64,000 nucleotides of DNA from Manduca sexta (GCF_014839805.1 NC_051134.1:11315170-11379169); one strand, 5' to 3'; numbered from the stretch's first letter, positions 44,228 through 55,521 are shown. A program made the numbers and translations. The notes: a model not told the origin generated them from the sequence alone.

Positions 44228-44548
44228 ATTAATTGACTAAATGAAACACATATTCGTCTGCATCTCTGCTAATATTATGCCAAAAATTATCCATGAGTAA
44301 TAAATAATTTCGCCAAAAATCACGGTTTTAGTTTTTAGAATTTTTGGTCACTTTATAGTTTAGTGCCATATGGCGCGTGTTTATTGTGTTTGAAAATATT
44401 ATGTTCTCGCTCCGAAAATATCGTGTAGTAGTATAAGTTAACATTACTTTTCATTCATATTTGTTTTGATATAATAGCTTAAGGCATTTATCTTATATCC
44501 TATTGTTTTCAAGAAGGCACATGGTTTCTTTTATTAACGCAATATAAA
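44228..44548. mobile_element. MITE family N (copy 2)
   Basis: Interior blocks align with 20115-20531: aaaattatccatgagtaata, cggttttagtttttagaatt, tttggtcactttatagttta and atggcgcgtgt match counterparts at about 20188-20285. The ends contain gactaaatgaaac at the left and ggtttcttttattaacgcaa at the right as inverted, shortened arms. It is more eroded than copy 1. Confidence 0.75.
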
Positions 44549-44811
44549 AAAATCCTCTATAAATGTGTTTGTCTATGTTCTATACATATAGAGCCATAAC
44601 TCTACCATATTAAAAAACCTTACAGACGGCTTTGTGTACCACATTATTCATATCCATCATCGTATTGAATCCGTACTAATACAGCAAAACCGCGTAAGTG
44701 ATCACCTAAAATTCATTAATTTCTTTATTTATATGAATAATCTTTTAAACCCACAATTGGTTTTAAAAACTCATTAGATACATGTAGAACAAATAAAAAA
44801 ATGTATATGGA

Positions 44812-44968
44812 AATAAAACTATTTTCTGGATTTAATCGTGTTTTTTTATATTAAAATTTTCTCCAGACGTTTCAAAGTCTGCAGCATCCGTGGTCCGCCC
44901 CGTGACAGACAGAATCCTTAAAATAATTTTATTTAACGTCTAACATTCGCGTAAACATAAGCAATAAT
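44812..44968. mobile_element. Palindromic MITE, family E (copy 8)
   Basis: It has ggaaataaaactattttctg, ttctccagacgtttcaaagt, gtggtccgccccgtgac, then an abrupt change to aaaataattttatttaacgt and ctaacattcgcgtaaacata. The core is collapsed. Confidence 0.78.
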
Positions 44969-45225
44969 TAATGTATAAATATTGTACAAAGCTTTCTGTG
45001 TAAACCTAAAAACGATTAGAATAAATCTGCTAGAGAATATTTAATACAACGTTCAGATTAATGGACCAGAGTTCGCATCATATTGTGTATACATGCTTTA
45101 TATTTTGCTAATACAAAAATATTTACTACAACAATATTCCATTATCGTATGACAATATATTTAAATGCATGACCATGACTAAGAGTAATGAACTCTGTGA
45201 TTAAAACTTGCAAACATTATGAATT

Positions 45226-45505
45226 TCCATACATAGAATAAAACAAAGTCCCCTTTTATGTTTGTTTGTATGTGATTTTCTCAAAATCTACTGAACGGAT
45301 TTTTGTGCAGTCTTTCTAAAAGATAGTGCAATTCTTAAGGAAGGTTTAAGTTACTAGTACATAACAGTTTTATGTAAACTGACTGAAATAAAACAATTAC
45401 TGTTGAAGAGGTCCCGTGGTCGTAAAAATCTCGTGGGTCGAGATTTATGCGAGAAAATCTTTGTGACATTGTTTTCTACGCAGGCGAAGCTGCGGGCACA
45501 GCTAG
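45226..45505 (+). mobile_element. Helitron-like element, ~280 bp
   Basis: A start near tccatacatagaataaaaca and aagtcccctttt is followed by aaatctactgaacggatttt and ttcttaaggaaggtttaagt. It ends tacgcaggcgaagctgcggg then cacagctag, with CTAG at 45502-45505 before a T. The block aggaaggttta is shared with the 300-bp pair. Confidence 0.7.
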
Positions 45506-46154
45506 TGTCCGCAGCTATTTTCAAGATGGCGGCCGTGGGACAAGGGTGGCGACCCCACAAACTTGGTTTTAGCTTTACACAGACCCCCCCCCCCCCATAC
45601 TTCAAAAAAATAAAATTGCGTCCTCTAAATAACGCAAGGTAAGGCCTAAAAAATGTAACATTTCAATGGACTATACATAGTTAAGACAGACCAACGTCTG
45701 TCGGGTCAACTAGTCCGTTATAAAAGTATCTAAATGATTTAGCCCCCTCCACTTACCATCAGGTGCAGTGGGATCGTTTTGCGGTGCGCGTATAAAAGTA
45801 ATATCAATTAAAATAAATTAATCTCTCTTGAAAGAGTAGATACATTTTAAGTCTTAAGACTAATTCTGTTGAGACATCCTTGCTTGGAAAATAATAATAT
45901 ATAAGAAACTGCAGCCTTTTTGTTTGACTATCTGATTAAACTTGTGATCACAAAGAAAATAAATCTTAGCATTTTACAATCACTTACATTGATTTCTATT
46001 AAACTTTTACAATAATTTAGTTTTATTTATCCATTGTAGATGAAATGTTAGAAGCACAAAAGTTATAGAATATATTTTTGATTTATAATATTATGATCAA
46101 ATCATAGGAAAGAAGTACTAAATCATTGTCCATTTCGCAAACGATCTGAATACT
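45506..46154. other. Unassigned; C-run and repeat F scrap
   Basis: A run of 13 C at 45584-45596 sits in a GC-richer patch (ttcaagatggcggccgtggg at about 45520). At 45742-45790 there is a short inverse fragment of repeat F (ccacttaccatcaggtgcag). Otherwise nothing is recognised. Confidence 0.5.
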
Positions 46155-46405
46155 CTCACATCACCCACTTATCTCCAAAGGAGTAAGCAGAAACGCATCT
46201 AGGCACCCACTTTTCGCCAAATGTGTTCCGTCCCGTGATGTGATAGGAGCGAGCCTATCGCCATATCGGGCACCAATTCCCGACACCGGGCTGATACTGC
46301 ATACAAAATCCCAAATATCACTTTGCCCGTACCGGGATTCGAACACAGAACATCAGAGCGCTAGCGTAACGCGCATGCAATACAAGTACGCCATCGCGGC
46401 AGTCA
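46155..46405 (-). repeat. tRNA-headed SINE-2 (copy 3)
   Basis: The minus strand gives gatggcgtacttgtattgca, a tRNA-like head with ggttcgaa-type B box (inverse of accgggattcgaacacaga), then atatttgggattttgtatgc, ggtgcccgatatggcgatag and catcacgggacggaacacat. The body is nearly complete. Confidence 0.88.
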
Positions 46406-46727
46406 GATCTAAATATTAAATAAAAATGTACAAAAATAAATGTTGTGAAAAATGTATTAAATCAATATCTTTCGCGACAATAACGGCTAGATATTTGTTG
46501 TTATAAATGTGGGGACCAAGGAGGCGTCAAATAGGCTGTAAAATCGGAAAAATATTGACACCATTAGACCTAAACCTTTGCAAAACGTACATATTTTGAA
46601 AACAGTATCACAAACGTAGATATATCAATGTAGTTTCATATTTGGCAATAATTAAGCTAATAGGTTATTAAAATGCTTTTTCGATAACTAATTACTAAGG
46701 AAACAAAAAGAATATACATACATATAA
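46406..46727. other. AT-rich DNA, nothing recognised
   Basis: No feature is supported. Confidence 0.5.
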
Positions 46728-47056
46728 TATCAGCCCTGTATTATATACTGTCCCACTGCTGGGCACGAGCTTCCTCTTCTACTGAGAGGGATTAGGCCTT
46801 AATCCACCACGCTGGCCTCGTGCGAATTGGTAGACTTTACACACCCTCAAAATTCTCCTATTCCTATTGAGAACTTCTCGGGTATGCAGGTTTCCTCACG
46901 ATGTTTTCCGTTACCGAAAGCAAGCCATAATTCACAAAGAATACACACATTTTTTTTAGAAAAGTCAGATGTGTGTGCCTTTGTAGTTGAACCTGCGGAC
47001 ATTCGTCTCGGCAGTTCGTTCCATACCAAAATAGGCTATCGCCGCTATAGTCAGAA
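46728..47056 (-). repeat. tRNA-headed SINE-1 (copy 4)
   Basis: It runs from the inverse tail atataatatcagccctgtat, through actgagagggattaggcctt, gcaggtttcctcacgatgtt, tagaaaagtcagatgtgtgt and gaacctgcggacattcgtct, to aggctatcgccgctat, the inverse of the head. It is nearly full length. Confidence 0.9.
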
Positions 47057-47528
47057 ACAATAAATGTTTTATGTAATGTTTATAAAAGCAGTTTATAATA
47101 GATCAAGGTCAACCTTAAAAGCTTTTGTTTGATTTATTGTTCAATATATTATCTCTGAAATACGAAATGTTTGTTAATTATTTTTTCCCAAATTCTCTGC
47201 CAATTTATTAGACATAAACAAGCTTGGGTATTAAATCCTCCAGCTTATTGGATCGTAGTTTTATATCTTATTACATTAACTATTAATTAAAAGGGCGCAG
47301 TTTACTGGCCTTATTTTTTCCATTATTATCGAATTTGGATCGTTGTTTGTAGTATATTTGAAATCTTATTAAGCCTGTTACAATACATTACACATTGGTT
47401 TCTGTGAGTTTGTGATATTAACTCGGTTAACTCTGCCCATTGCAGTGCTTAATTTCAAATCGCACTTCTCATGCATTATGAGAAGATTTTTCGACTTTAA
47501 AATAGACAGTCCATCAATAAAATAATAA
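47057..47528. other. AT-rich DNA, nothing recognised
   Basis: No feature is supported. Confidence 0.5.
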
Positions 47529-47828
47529 TCACTATATAGTAAAACAAAGTCGCTTTCTCTGTCCCTATGTCCCTTTGTATGCTTAAATCTTTAAAACTAC
47601 GCAACGGATTTTGATGCGGTTTTTTTTAATAGATAGAGTGATTCAAGAGGAAGGTTTATATGTATAATAACATCCATTAAATAGTGGAGAAATACTGTTA
47701 TTTCGTTATGTTATACCCGTGCGAAGCCAGAGCGGGCCGCTATGTTTTTTATATACAACGTTCACAGTTTTTCTGTAGTGTATTTAGTATCAGCATTGCA
47801 CCCGTGCGAAGCCGGGGCGGGTCGCTAG
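47529..47828 (+). mobile_element. Non-autonomous Helitron, 300 bp (copy 2)
   Basis: It starts TC (47529-47530) after an A and ends CTAG (47825-47828) before a T. It is the close sister of 9981-10281. It carries the doubled 3' motif: gtgcgaagccagagcgggcc at about 47720 and cccgtgcgaagcc with ggggcggg just before the end. An (A/T)-rich spacer and the start of a minus-strand SINE-1 follow directly. Confidence 0.92.
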
Positions 47829-47835
47829 TAATATA

Positions 47836-48155
47836 TAATAATATCAGCCCTGTATTATATACTTGCCTCCTCTACTACTGAGAGGGATTAGTCCTTAGTC
47901 CGCCACGCTGGGCTAGTGCGGGTTAGTAGACTTCACACACCTTCGAAATTCCTATAGAGAACTTCTCAGATGCGCAGGTTTTCTCACGATGTTATCAATT
48001 TAACAAATATAATATTATATTAATGTAATATTCACCAAGAATACACACATGATTTTTTTTAGAAAAGTCAGAGGTGTGTGCCCTTGGAATTTGAACCTGC
48101 GTACATTCGTCTTGGCAGTCCGTTCCACACTAGTTCCAACTAGGCTATCGCCGCT
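47836..48155 (-). repeat. tRNA-headed SINE-1 (copy 5)
   Basis: The inverse tail ataatatcagccctgtatta abuts the Helitron end. The copy includes tactactgagagggattagt, ctatagagaacttctcagat and cgcaggttttctcacgatgt. A short AT-rich insertion at about 47997-48025 replaces the usual caccgttaaagcgaacgata block. It ends aactaggctatcgccgctac. Confidence 0.9.
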
Positions 48156-48189
48156 ACATCATTAAAATGTTAATAAGTAATCCATACTA

Positions 48190-48312
48190 ATTATAAAGAG
48201 GAAATGTTTTTAACTTTGTTTGTTTGTAAAGCTACTTTTTATCCCGATAAAATATAAAGCGGGACTTTTATGCCAGATAAAATTATAATGCAGGCGGAGA
48301 CGCGAGCAAAAG
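48190..48312 (+). mobile_element. Helitron-like 3' part
   Basis: The blocks agctactttttatcccgata, gcgggacttttatgccagat and aatgcaggcggagacgcgag then caaaaggtact match the 3' half of the 38487-38944 element. The CTAG is mutated. Confidence 0.55.
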
Positions 48313-48884
48313 GTACTTAATAAGTAATACTTACTCAATCTGAAACATATGTGTAAAAGTGCCTCGATTTATTATAATCGGGGCATGTTTGAAAATGACA
48401 GTAAAAAGAGACTTAAATCCCGATATTATTGGATTCAATAACTTTATTACCACGCGGCTGATTTACGCAGATCCTAAATTATTCCATTGTCAAAACATCT
48501 AATTTATAACTATTCATATTATCGACCTGTTTGTAAAATTTATTAACTATTAATAAAATGCTTTTCATATACCTATTTGAGATTTCATATACGTTGTAAA
48601 ATTGCAAGGTCCCTAATTGTCCCGTTCCAATTAAAAAATATCAGTAGTAGAAGTTATGGAACTTAAATTTTAAAGAAAAATTTGTAAAGATCTCAAATTT
48701 TATTAAAAAGTTTTCTCAACATATCTACAATTCTTTGGAATTGTTCCGCTTATTTTTAGCTTTGTTTCATAACAGGCGCATTCTTGCGAATGCATTTCGC
48801 CTGATTTTTATATATTCTTCATGAAGATAGCTAGTGAGAGCATTCATTCTCATCTACTTTTACACCGTAAATATTCGTAATGAT
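48313..48884. other. AT-rich DNA, nothing recognised
   Basis: A loose hairpin (gcgcattcttgcgaatgcat) lies near 48778. No other feature is supported. Confidence 0.45.
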
Positions 48885-49175
48885 TTCTTATACTTACGCG
48901 AATGTTAGACTTTAAAATTAAACTACTTTTAAACTAAACTACTTCAAGACCCTGTGAGCTCATTCTGTATAGATCGGACTACCAACAGCTAAAAATTTAA
49001 AAAGTTGTATAATTGTAAAATGTAGGTAGATATTGTAACTCTGACTTTGCGGTTGAACAACACCTCAGTCCCCCGTGACCATGAAGGCTGCAAAGTCTTC
49101 GAAACGTCAGGAGAAAATTAAAATATAAATACCGCGATAAAATTCGAAAGGTAGTTTAATTTTACCGTAAATTGA
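48885..49175 (-). mobile_element. Palindromic MITE, family E (copy 9)
   Basis: The left end is tacttacgcgaatgttagac. The core is inverted relative to copy 2: accctgtgagctcattctgt, tcggactaccaacagct, aaatgtaggtagatattgta, accatgaaggctgcaaagtc and ttcgaaacgtcaggagaaaa. The right arm is aaccgcgataaaat-like and ends in gtagtttaattttac. It is near complete. Confidence 0.85.
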
Positions 49176-49744
49176 TAAAAATAATTTGGAAAGCATTTTT
49201 ACTAAAGTGAAATGACAAAAATTCCTGTACACAATGCTATTAATAAAGCCGTCACACACAGCCGCGATAAGGGGCTGTCGTTTGCCACTATCCCATAATT
49301 TCAGGAAACCACTCGATCGTTCAACAAAGGCAGCGAATTTACATTTTAAAATAGTTGCGTGCTTTCCCAGGCGCCGAAAACGTGACTTATTTTATATTAT
49401 AATAGCTATTGTTTAGTACCTTTCCTTGGAACTATGTTTATTTCGGCTTCTTTTTCATCACAAGATGAATACAAATGTATCACATACTTATTTGTAAGGT
49501 GTCAGGGGTGGAATAAATTCCTTTACTTTTGAATATTTTGTTGTGGTCGAGTAGAACAAACATATTTCGGAACCTAGAATGTACTATTTTCTATTTATAA
49601 TAAAACATTTGTGCAACTACAACAATAATTTGTTAATACAGTTAATTGTAATTTATTATTTACAATCTGAGCCGATTAATAATTTCTTTCTTGCAAAATA
49701 TAGTGTTAGAAGCTGAAGCGGTTCTTATAAAAATAAAAAATAAA
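49176..49744. other. AT-rich DNA, nothing recognised
   Basis: A 60-codon frame at 49234-49416 has no motif. No gene is called. Confidence 0.5.
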
Positions 49745-49985
49745 TATCACTGACTACAGATTTACTTTCACAAATATTACACAAACCAAAAGACCGGTAC
49801 GACTGTCAATGAACAACTGCTCGGTCCCAACTGCCAACTGCCGACTGCCTCGGTCTATCAAAATATGCTCAGTGTTTTTATAACAAAAAATATCACAAAT
49901 ACCCTCACATAAACATTTGTATCCTACAATAGTATATAAATTTCTCGTTCTCAAAAGGCTATAATGGTAAAGGGATAGACTAGTG
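49745..49985 (-). repeat. Two-copy sequence P (copy 1)
   Basis: The minus strand aligns with 57990-58245 plus: aaatgtttatgtg, gtatttgtgatattttttgt, acactga, attgacagtcgtacc, taatatttgtgaaagt and atctgta. Within a 90-codon frame (50026-49754) the segment CEGICDIFCYKNTEH corresponds to CGDICDTFCYQTTEF of the other copy. A small array of ggcagt and ggcagttggcagttgg (49829-49854) sits inside. The family is unknown to me. Confidence 0.6.
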
Positions 49986-50398
49986 TCTGACGTCAGAACT
50001 CCGAATATAGCTGTGAGCGCCCGCATGATTAATGTTCCGTACCTACGCTCAAGTCAGTACCATTAGCATTCCCTTAATGGTTTAGTTGATACTTGCTGGG
50101 CTATCGTAGCATTAATTGTTCATAATATTGAGTAGGGAAAAATTGAAGTAAAAGGAAATATATCTGACTTTCTCAGGTATTCAATTAATAAAGAGCTTTT
50201 AACGAATTCCACCGGCCATAACTCAAAGACCGCAAGTTATGTTAATGTATATTTTTTTGATTTTTCATTGTGACATGTTGTTATATTTTCGATATTATAA
50301 TTATAATAAATATAATAATAATAATTAACTTAAAATTATGTTCTCAAAATAAAACTGTTACATTTACACCTAAGATAAGTTTAAATCAGAGTAATCTA

Positions 50399-50650
50399 TC
50401 TATACTATATCTATTATATAAAAAGAGTTCTCTAGTTTGAACGCTCTTATCTCAGGAACTAAGTACTGGTTCGAATAGAAAAAATATTATAGTGTTGGAT
50501 AGCCCATTTATCGAGAAAGTCTAAAGGCTATGTAACATCACGATATGATACAAAGGAGTGGAGCAACAAAGGAGAATGTCGCATAAACTGGGAAAAAAAT
50601 CATATTTATTCAGATTAATGATGTGATAAATGCGTGATGTGTGTGTGAAA
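50399..50650 (+). mobile_element. Helitron-like 5' part
   Basis: It opens tctatactatatctattata then aaaagag, followed by tttgaacgctcttatctcag and gaactaagtactggttcgaa, agtgttggatagcccattta and ctaaaggctatgtaacatca, in the same order as in 38487-38640. The 3' end is not found. Confidence 0.6.
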
Positions 50651-50793
50651 GAACTTCGTTCTGTTTGGTCCATTTGCGCGACAGATTGAAAAAAAGTAAT
50701 TGAGACTGTTTATTTAAAATGACAGTATGACGATCTGATTTTATATAAGCCTATTTTAAAAATAATATCAAAGCCAAATACTAGTGAGTATTT

Positions 50794-50993
50794 CATATGT
50801 GAGAGTCCGCTTGGGTACCACCGTGATAGCTATATCTGCTGCCAAGCAGCAGTGGGTAGTCACTGTTGTGTTCCGGTTTTAAGAACATTGTAGCCAGTGT
50901 AACTACTGGACATAACATCTCATGTCTCAAGATAACAAACGCAGTGAAATACCAAACAATACTTTCTTATTCAAGGTATTGGATCGTCATTCA
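50794..50993 (+). repeat. Interspersed repeat A, internally deleted
   Basis: The 5' body tcatatgtgagagtccgctt, gggtaccaccgtgatagcta, gccaagcagcagtgggtagt, ttgtagccagtgtaactact and accaaacaatactttct is followed by ggtattggatcgtcattcaa. The ~60 bases containing the cgcttaccatcaggcgaac block are deleted. Confidence 0.82.
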
Positions 50994-51324
50994 AATAATT
51001 TAAGAAAATTCTATTTATAAAACATCTAAAAGTTCTTCTGAAGTCGAAAAGTAAATCGGTATTAAATTCGTTTTATATAACTTCCTTTAAAAATAAGCAA
51101 CCAGATCTGGCCGGAAAATCTATTTTTAATCTTCCCGTCGCGGTGTTATTAATCTCCCTGAGGACGACAGGTTATCCTATGAAATCATTTCGACTTTTGA
51201 TTCGATGAAATGGGTATTCATGTAATATAAATCTAATTGTTTTCAGAAGAAATATATTTGTTTTCAGAAAAGACATAATCGATATCCAATCCTGAATGGA
51301 ACATAGGTACATGGTACTTTTTTT

Positions 51325-51360
51325 TACTTAGAATTAACATTATATTGTTAATTCTAAGTA
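51325..51360. repeat. 15-bp perfect inverted repeat
   Basis: Arms tacttagaattaaca (51325-51339) and tgttaattctaagta (51346-51360) flank a six-base loop. It lies just left of a family E half copy. Confidence 0.9.
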
Positions 51361-51369
51361 CCTACTTAG

Positions 51370-51500
51370 TCTTAGACCATGAAGGCTGAAATCTTCGAAA
51401 CGTCGGGAGAAAATTATAACATAAAAACCGCGAAAAATACGCAAAATATTTTTATTGCAATGTCTGACATTCACGTCAACATAAAAAATCATTATACCTA
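51370..51500 (-). mobile_element. Palindromic MITE, family E (copy 10), right half
   Basis: It has gaccatgaaggctgaaatct, tcgaaacgtcgggagaaaat, ataaaaaccgcgaaaaatac and tgtctgacattcacgtcaac. Only one arm is present. Confidence 0.82.
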
Positions 51501-52630
51501 CTAAATGGTTTATTAATAGTAGTAGATTTTATAAAATTTAAATGTAATAACGTCAGCAAATTCACCAGGTTATATAAAATTATAATACATTTTGACTATT
51601 GGTTTGTAGATAAAGATAATAACTTAGTATTTTAATCTCTGCCCGAAAATATGTAACTCATAAATGCTACGACTTCGATTCTATTTTATAAATACATCAA
51701 CAGTCATAAAGCTATTTGAACAAATTCTAAACTTCAAATAGTCAACTTTATATTACATAAATAAACAAGAATATTTCGATTGAAATTAACGAAGGTTTTG
51801 AAGTTTTACATTTGTTCACATATTTTCGTTGAGTGTGACTGTGTGTAATTCGTGGCTGACTGTACTTATTAAAAGTAAAACATATATCACTAAGAGCCAA
51901 GAGCCATATATTTCCAAAAATTGTACATTGCTAAAATTTACTCCTTCTAATAGATATTTGCATTTTTTCCCTCATTTTTCCAAAATTATGAAAAACATTT
52001 AAACCAAAACTAAAAAGCATATTTATGATGAACACGCGTAAATTAGTTCTAGGGCCACTGCTTTAAAAGAGCAAGATTTTTTTACACATAACTAAACTCT
52101 TAAAATCTTCGCAACCAATTTATTCATTCACGTTATTTAATTCATTTATCACAAACTTCACTTCCAAATTGAACAGCCATCCAAGAAACCGTTAGCCAAT
52201 TAAAAAATAAACAAGTTAGCATAATAGAATGGCGGTACATTGTCGTAGATCTAGGACGAAGGTAGTTAACAAAGTCAACGTGGGTGATCTAATTTATTAC
52301 CGACTATATCAGTGCACAGAAAACCCCTTTTGCTAAATATACAACGGGAAACGATATGACGTGGCAGAAATAATAGCTTATTTACGTTGGGAATTTGAGC
52401 ATTTTCGAGTCGATTTAAAAATTATTTTCCTGTTACATACGTTCAATCTCACGAATATTTTGGGTCATGTTTTGATTTAATATAAATTGTAATTATTGGC
52501 TCGAAGGTATTTTCTTTGTAAAAAATATATTTTATATCCAAAACATATTAAGTCCGGCCAACAAAAAAAATAATAAGTTGGATGTAATTATTTTTCCGCG
52601 GATGGTTCTTGAATTAAATCTATACATACA
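51501..52630. other. AT-rich DNA, nothing recognised
   Basis: No gene or repeat family is supported. Confidence 0.5.
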
Positions 52631-52963
52631 GCGGCGATAGCCTAGTTGGGTGTGGAACGGACTGCCGAGACAAATGTCCGCAGGTTCAAATCCCAAGGAC
52701 ACACACCTCTGACTTTTCTAAAAAATCATGTGTGTATTCTTTGTGAATTTATCGTTCGCTTTAACGGTGAAGGAAAACATCGTGAGGAAACCTGCACATC
52801 TGAGAAATTCTCTATAGAAATTTCGAAGGTGTGTGAAGTCTACCAATGCGCACTAGGCCAGCGTGGTGGACTAAGGCCTAATCCCTCTCAGTAGTAGAGG
52901 AGGCCCGTGCTCAGCAGTGGGCAAGTATATAATACAGGGCTGATATTATTATTATTATTATAC
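52631..52963 (+). repeat. tRNA-headed SINE-1, full length (type copy)
   Basis: An A box TAGCCTAGTTGG lies at 52638-52649 and a B box GGTTCAAATCC at 52683-52693. Both are close to the Pol III consensus (the B box differs at one base) and at tRNA-like spacing. The body runs cacacacctctgacttttct, tcgttcgctttaacggtgaa, catcgtgaggaaacctgcac, gaaggtgtgtgaagtctacc, ggccagcgtggtggactaag, taatccctctcagtagtaga and ggcccgtgctcagcagtggg, ending tataatacagggctgat and (ATT)n. This copy could still be transcribed by Pol III. The 82-codon frame inside it is not a gene. Confidence 0.95.
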
Positions 52964-53216
52964 AGAGGAGAGCTCTCAAAGTTAAATTAAATCCAAAAGA
53001 ACCGTATAAGGCCGGAGCTCGCGTATGTAGTTGCAACTTGCGGTTGTTATTTTGTAGTTCGCACTGACATTTTTGCATCCGCAAGCTGCACGCTCACATT
53101 AATTACCGAAATTTAATTAAAAACACGACGTACAAATATTTGTGTAAACGGACACATGTGTTAATTTATTTGAAACTTAAGATAAATAGTATTAATTCTG
53201 ACTGTGAGTTGGTTAT

Positions 53217-53335
53217 TTCTTATTACGCGAATATTGACATTGAAATTTGAAATAAAACATTTTTTCCGGATTTTATCGTGGTTATTATTATAATGTTCTC
53301 CCGAGCTTTAAAAGATTGCAACCGTCAATTATTAG
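53217..53335 (+). mobile_element. Palindromic MITE, family E (copy 11), left half
   Basis: It has ttcttattacgcgaatattg, gaaataaaacattttttccg, gattttatcgtggtta and gttctcccgagctttaaaag. The right half is missing. Confidence 0.78.
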
Positions 53336-53479
53336 TGTAAGTTCACTTTTTCTGCTTCTTTTTTCTAATTAACTTAATTCATGGTATCTTGTAACTTGTA
53401 GGCTGATGTTTGTACATTGTACAATCATAGATATTATTGGATTTATATATTGGAATCTTTATTAGCGCAACAGCAGAAG

Positions 53480-53690
53480 AAACAACAGTTTAAAAGAAAC
53501 TCTCTGTTTTTACGTTTGTACCCGCATCTCGCAATAACTATGGCATCGATTTGAATGCAGTTCTTACCGATGTATTACTGGACGCCTAACTTAAAATATA
53601 GATTTAATTTTATGCTGAATAATTAAAAAGCGGGAATTTTATTCCGGAAAAACTTTACACGCGGGTGGAGCCGCAAGCAATAGCTGTTAC
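53480..53690 (+). mobile_element. Helitron-like element, worn
   Basis: The blocks gtttgtacccgcatctcgca, tattactggacgcctaactt and attttattccggaaaaactt lead to the 3' motif cacgcgggtggagccgcaag then caatagctgt, where CTAG has become CTGT. Confidence 0.55.
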
Positions 53691-53911
53691 TTCAGCATAA
53701 TATATTTTACCCTGCGATGAAAGATATTAAGTAGAATGCAGCGTTTTCCTTAATATATTTGGTGTTGCAAACATGACGTTTTATCAACGTCTAGCATGCA
53801 AATTACTTGCACATTGATATTTCGAATATGAACGGGCTTGTTTAAGAATGACAAACGATTGTATGTTGAAAGCAGGGGTTTATAGCATAGTGAGGTGACG
53901 GTATACCTATA

Positions 53912-54143
53912 TAAAAATCTTATTGCTATTACTTTGTACAAATGCGAAAGTTTGCGAAAATGTTTCGAGATTTGTTAGAGGTAAACGGAGACACAGCTGA
54001 ACGAATTTAGATGAAATTTGGCACATGGAGAGACCACATCCTGGTTTAACACATAGGCATAGTATTATAATTAGATTTTTTAAATATATGGAACTGCATA
54101 AACTGAAAGGCATTTCACGCAAGCGAAGCCGCAAGCCGCCTAG
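53912..54143 (+). mobile_element. Helitron-like element
   Basis: It starts around tataaaaatcttattgctat and ends gcaagcgaagccgcaagccg then cctag, with CTAG at 54140-54143 followed by T. The block aacgaatttagatgaaattt then ggcacatgg is typical of the group. The overlapping minus frames are not genes. Confidence 0.65.
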
Positions 54144-54395
54144 TAGCCTTGTATTACAACTTCTTTGGAAATATAAAAGACATACTTAGTTTTGTGAATT
54201 GGTTGTTGTAGTCGCCAGTAATTGCTGTAGGTACCATTTAAATTTAGAATACGTATTACTTCCAATATAATGCTTGTGAATAATACGTCGTGAAAATAAG
54301 ATAAAGTAAAACTTAGATGAACGTTTGATTAAGTTTGCGCAATTTGACAAAGTATCACAATATTAGTGGTCGATTTTTTTAACGGTCACTCTTCC

Positions 54396-54614
54396 ATGAA
54401 TGAAATGAAATGATTTATTTGAATCTGTAAAATGTTATACATTATTTAGATTCCGTCAATATTAACTCTACCACCAGTTCGGAAAGCAGTTTTCACCAGA
54501 GAAGAACGGGCAAGAAACTCTGGTGTTGCTCTTTTCAATCAGTGTAGGGTAAAGACTACAGTACATGATAAAGTAAGAAGAAAAAAAACAAAAAAAGTTT
54601 AGAGCGGTTCATTT
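54396..54614 (-). repeat. LINE 3' tail, family G (copy 2)
   Basis: It is nearly identical to 39954-40168, including the (ATTTC) tail (inverse tgaatgaaatgaaatgattt) and the same break-off point after agagcggttcatt. High similarity suggests recent insertion of both. Confidence 0.88.
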
Positions 54615-55263
54615 ATAGGCTCGTGAAATAAGGAATAAATTAATTTAATTTTTTATATGACTGCACAACCCTCTCAGGAATCATGAAATTTCTCTATTAT
54701 CCTTATAATTATTTCCTCCATCTTAATCCTGAATCTTCTGGAATAAAGTTTATTTTTTTGATAAACAAAACGTCGCTGTTTTTCTCTTTGCACAAATATG
54801 CTGTCAAAAAGATCATTGCTATTGAGAACTTGTTTTCATAAATCAGATAAGGTACTTTTCGCACGCTGTGAAACGTCGCTGTTCAAAAAAAGTTACGCGG
54901 AAAGAATTTACGAGCATTTGCGAACAATTTACTTTGCGTATCACTGTACAAAAATATTTTCGTATAGAAATAAATACAAAAGCTCACGCTTTCCAATAAA
55001 TTAAGCCGTCACTGAAGATTTACCTGTGTCATTTGGGAAATATTTTCACTCGAAATATTGTAAAGAACTTCGAAAAATTATACTTTGTGTTAAAAATTAC
55101 AAAAGGTAATTTCTTGGAGGTAGATTCTACGCTTTGCACTCGAACAGAATTTTACTAATGCTAGATTTCAGAAAGAACTCAGTATGTATTATTGCTTACA
55201 AAAATCGTTAAACATCATACTGGATGCAAAATAAAAAAAAAATGTTGCTTGGATCGTCTATAC
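54615..55263. other. AT-rich DNA, nothing recognised
   Basis: Frames at 54798-55004 and 55192-55374 (60-68 codons) have no motif. The second runs into the hAT-like element. No gene is called. Confidence 0.45.
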
Positions 55264-55514
55264 CAGGGTTCCCAAACTTTTGGTTCCACGAACCCCTATA
55301 AAATTTTCCAGATGACAGCGAAACCCTTAACCAATTTAACCAACTTCCCCCTCCTCCCCCGAGGAAATAAGTAGCCACAGGTGCACACCACCATATTATG
55401 TGCCGCACGTGCCAGCTAGTCATCACGCCACCATTACGTAAATCTTGTCCCGAACCCCCTACTGCCGAATGGCGAATCCCTAGGAGTCCGCGTACCCCAA
55501 TTTAAGAAACCCTG
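55264..55514. mobile_element. hAT-like MITE, 251 bp
   Basis: The left end CAGGGTTCCCAAACTTTTGG and the inverted right end CAGGGTTTCTTAAATTGGGG share the CAGGGTTYC core common in hAT ends. The interior has complementary-looking ccacgaacccct at the left and gagtccgcgtacccca at the right. It is C-rich compared with the flanks. The flanking octamers gtctatac and gtataata do not match well, so the duplication is lost or the boundary differs. Confidence 0.75.
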
Positions 55515-55521
55515 GTATAAT

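Noticed and set aside
45584..45596. Poly-C run as a regulatory motif
   Set aside because: A 13-base homopolymer alone has no supportable function and may vary in length by sequencing error.
52638..52693. Possible tRNA gene from A and B boxes
   Set aside because: The boxes are the head of a SINE. I could not form a complete cloverleaf and a long non-tRNA body follows.
52646..52894. 82-codon frame near 52.7 kb, with a similar one at 55578-55877 on the minus strand
   Set aside because: Both are translations of the SINE-1 body. Similarity between them reflects the repeat, not a protein.
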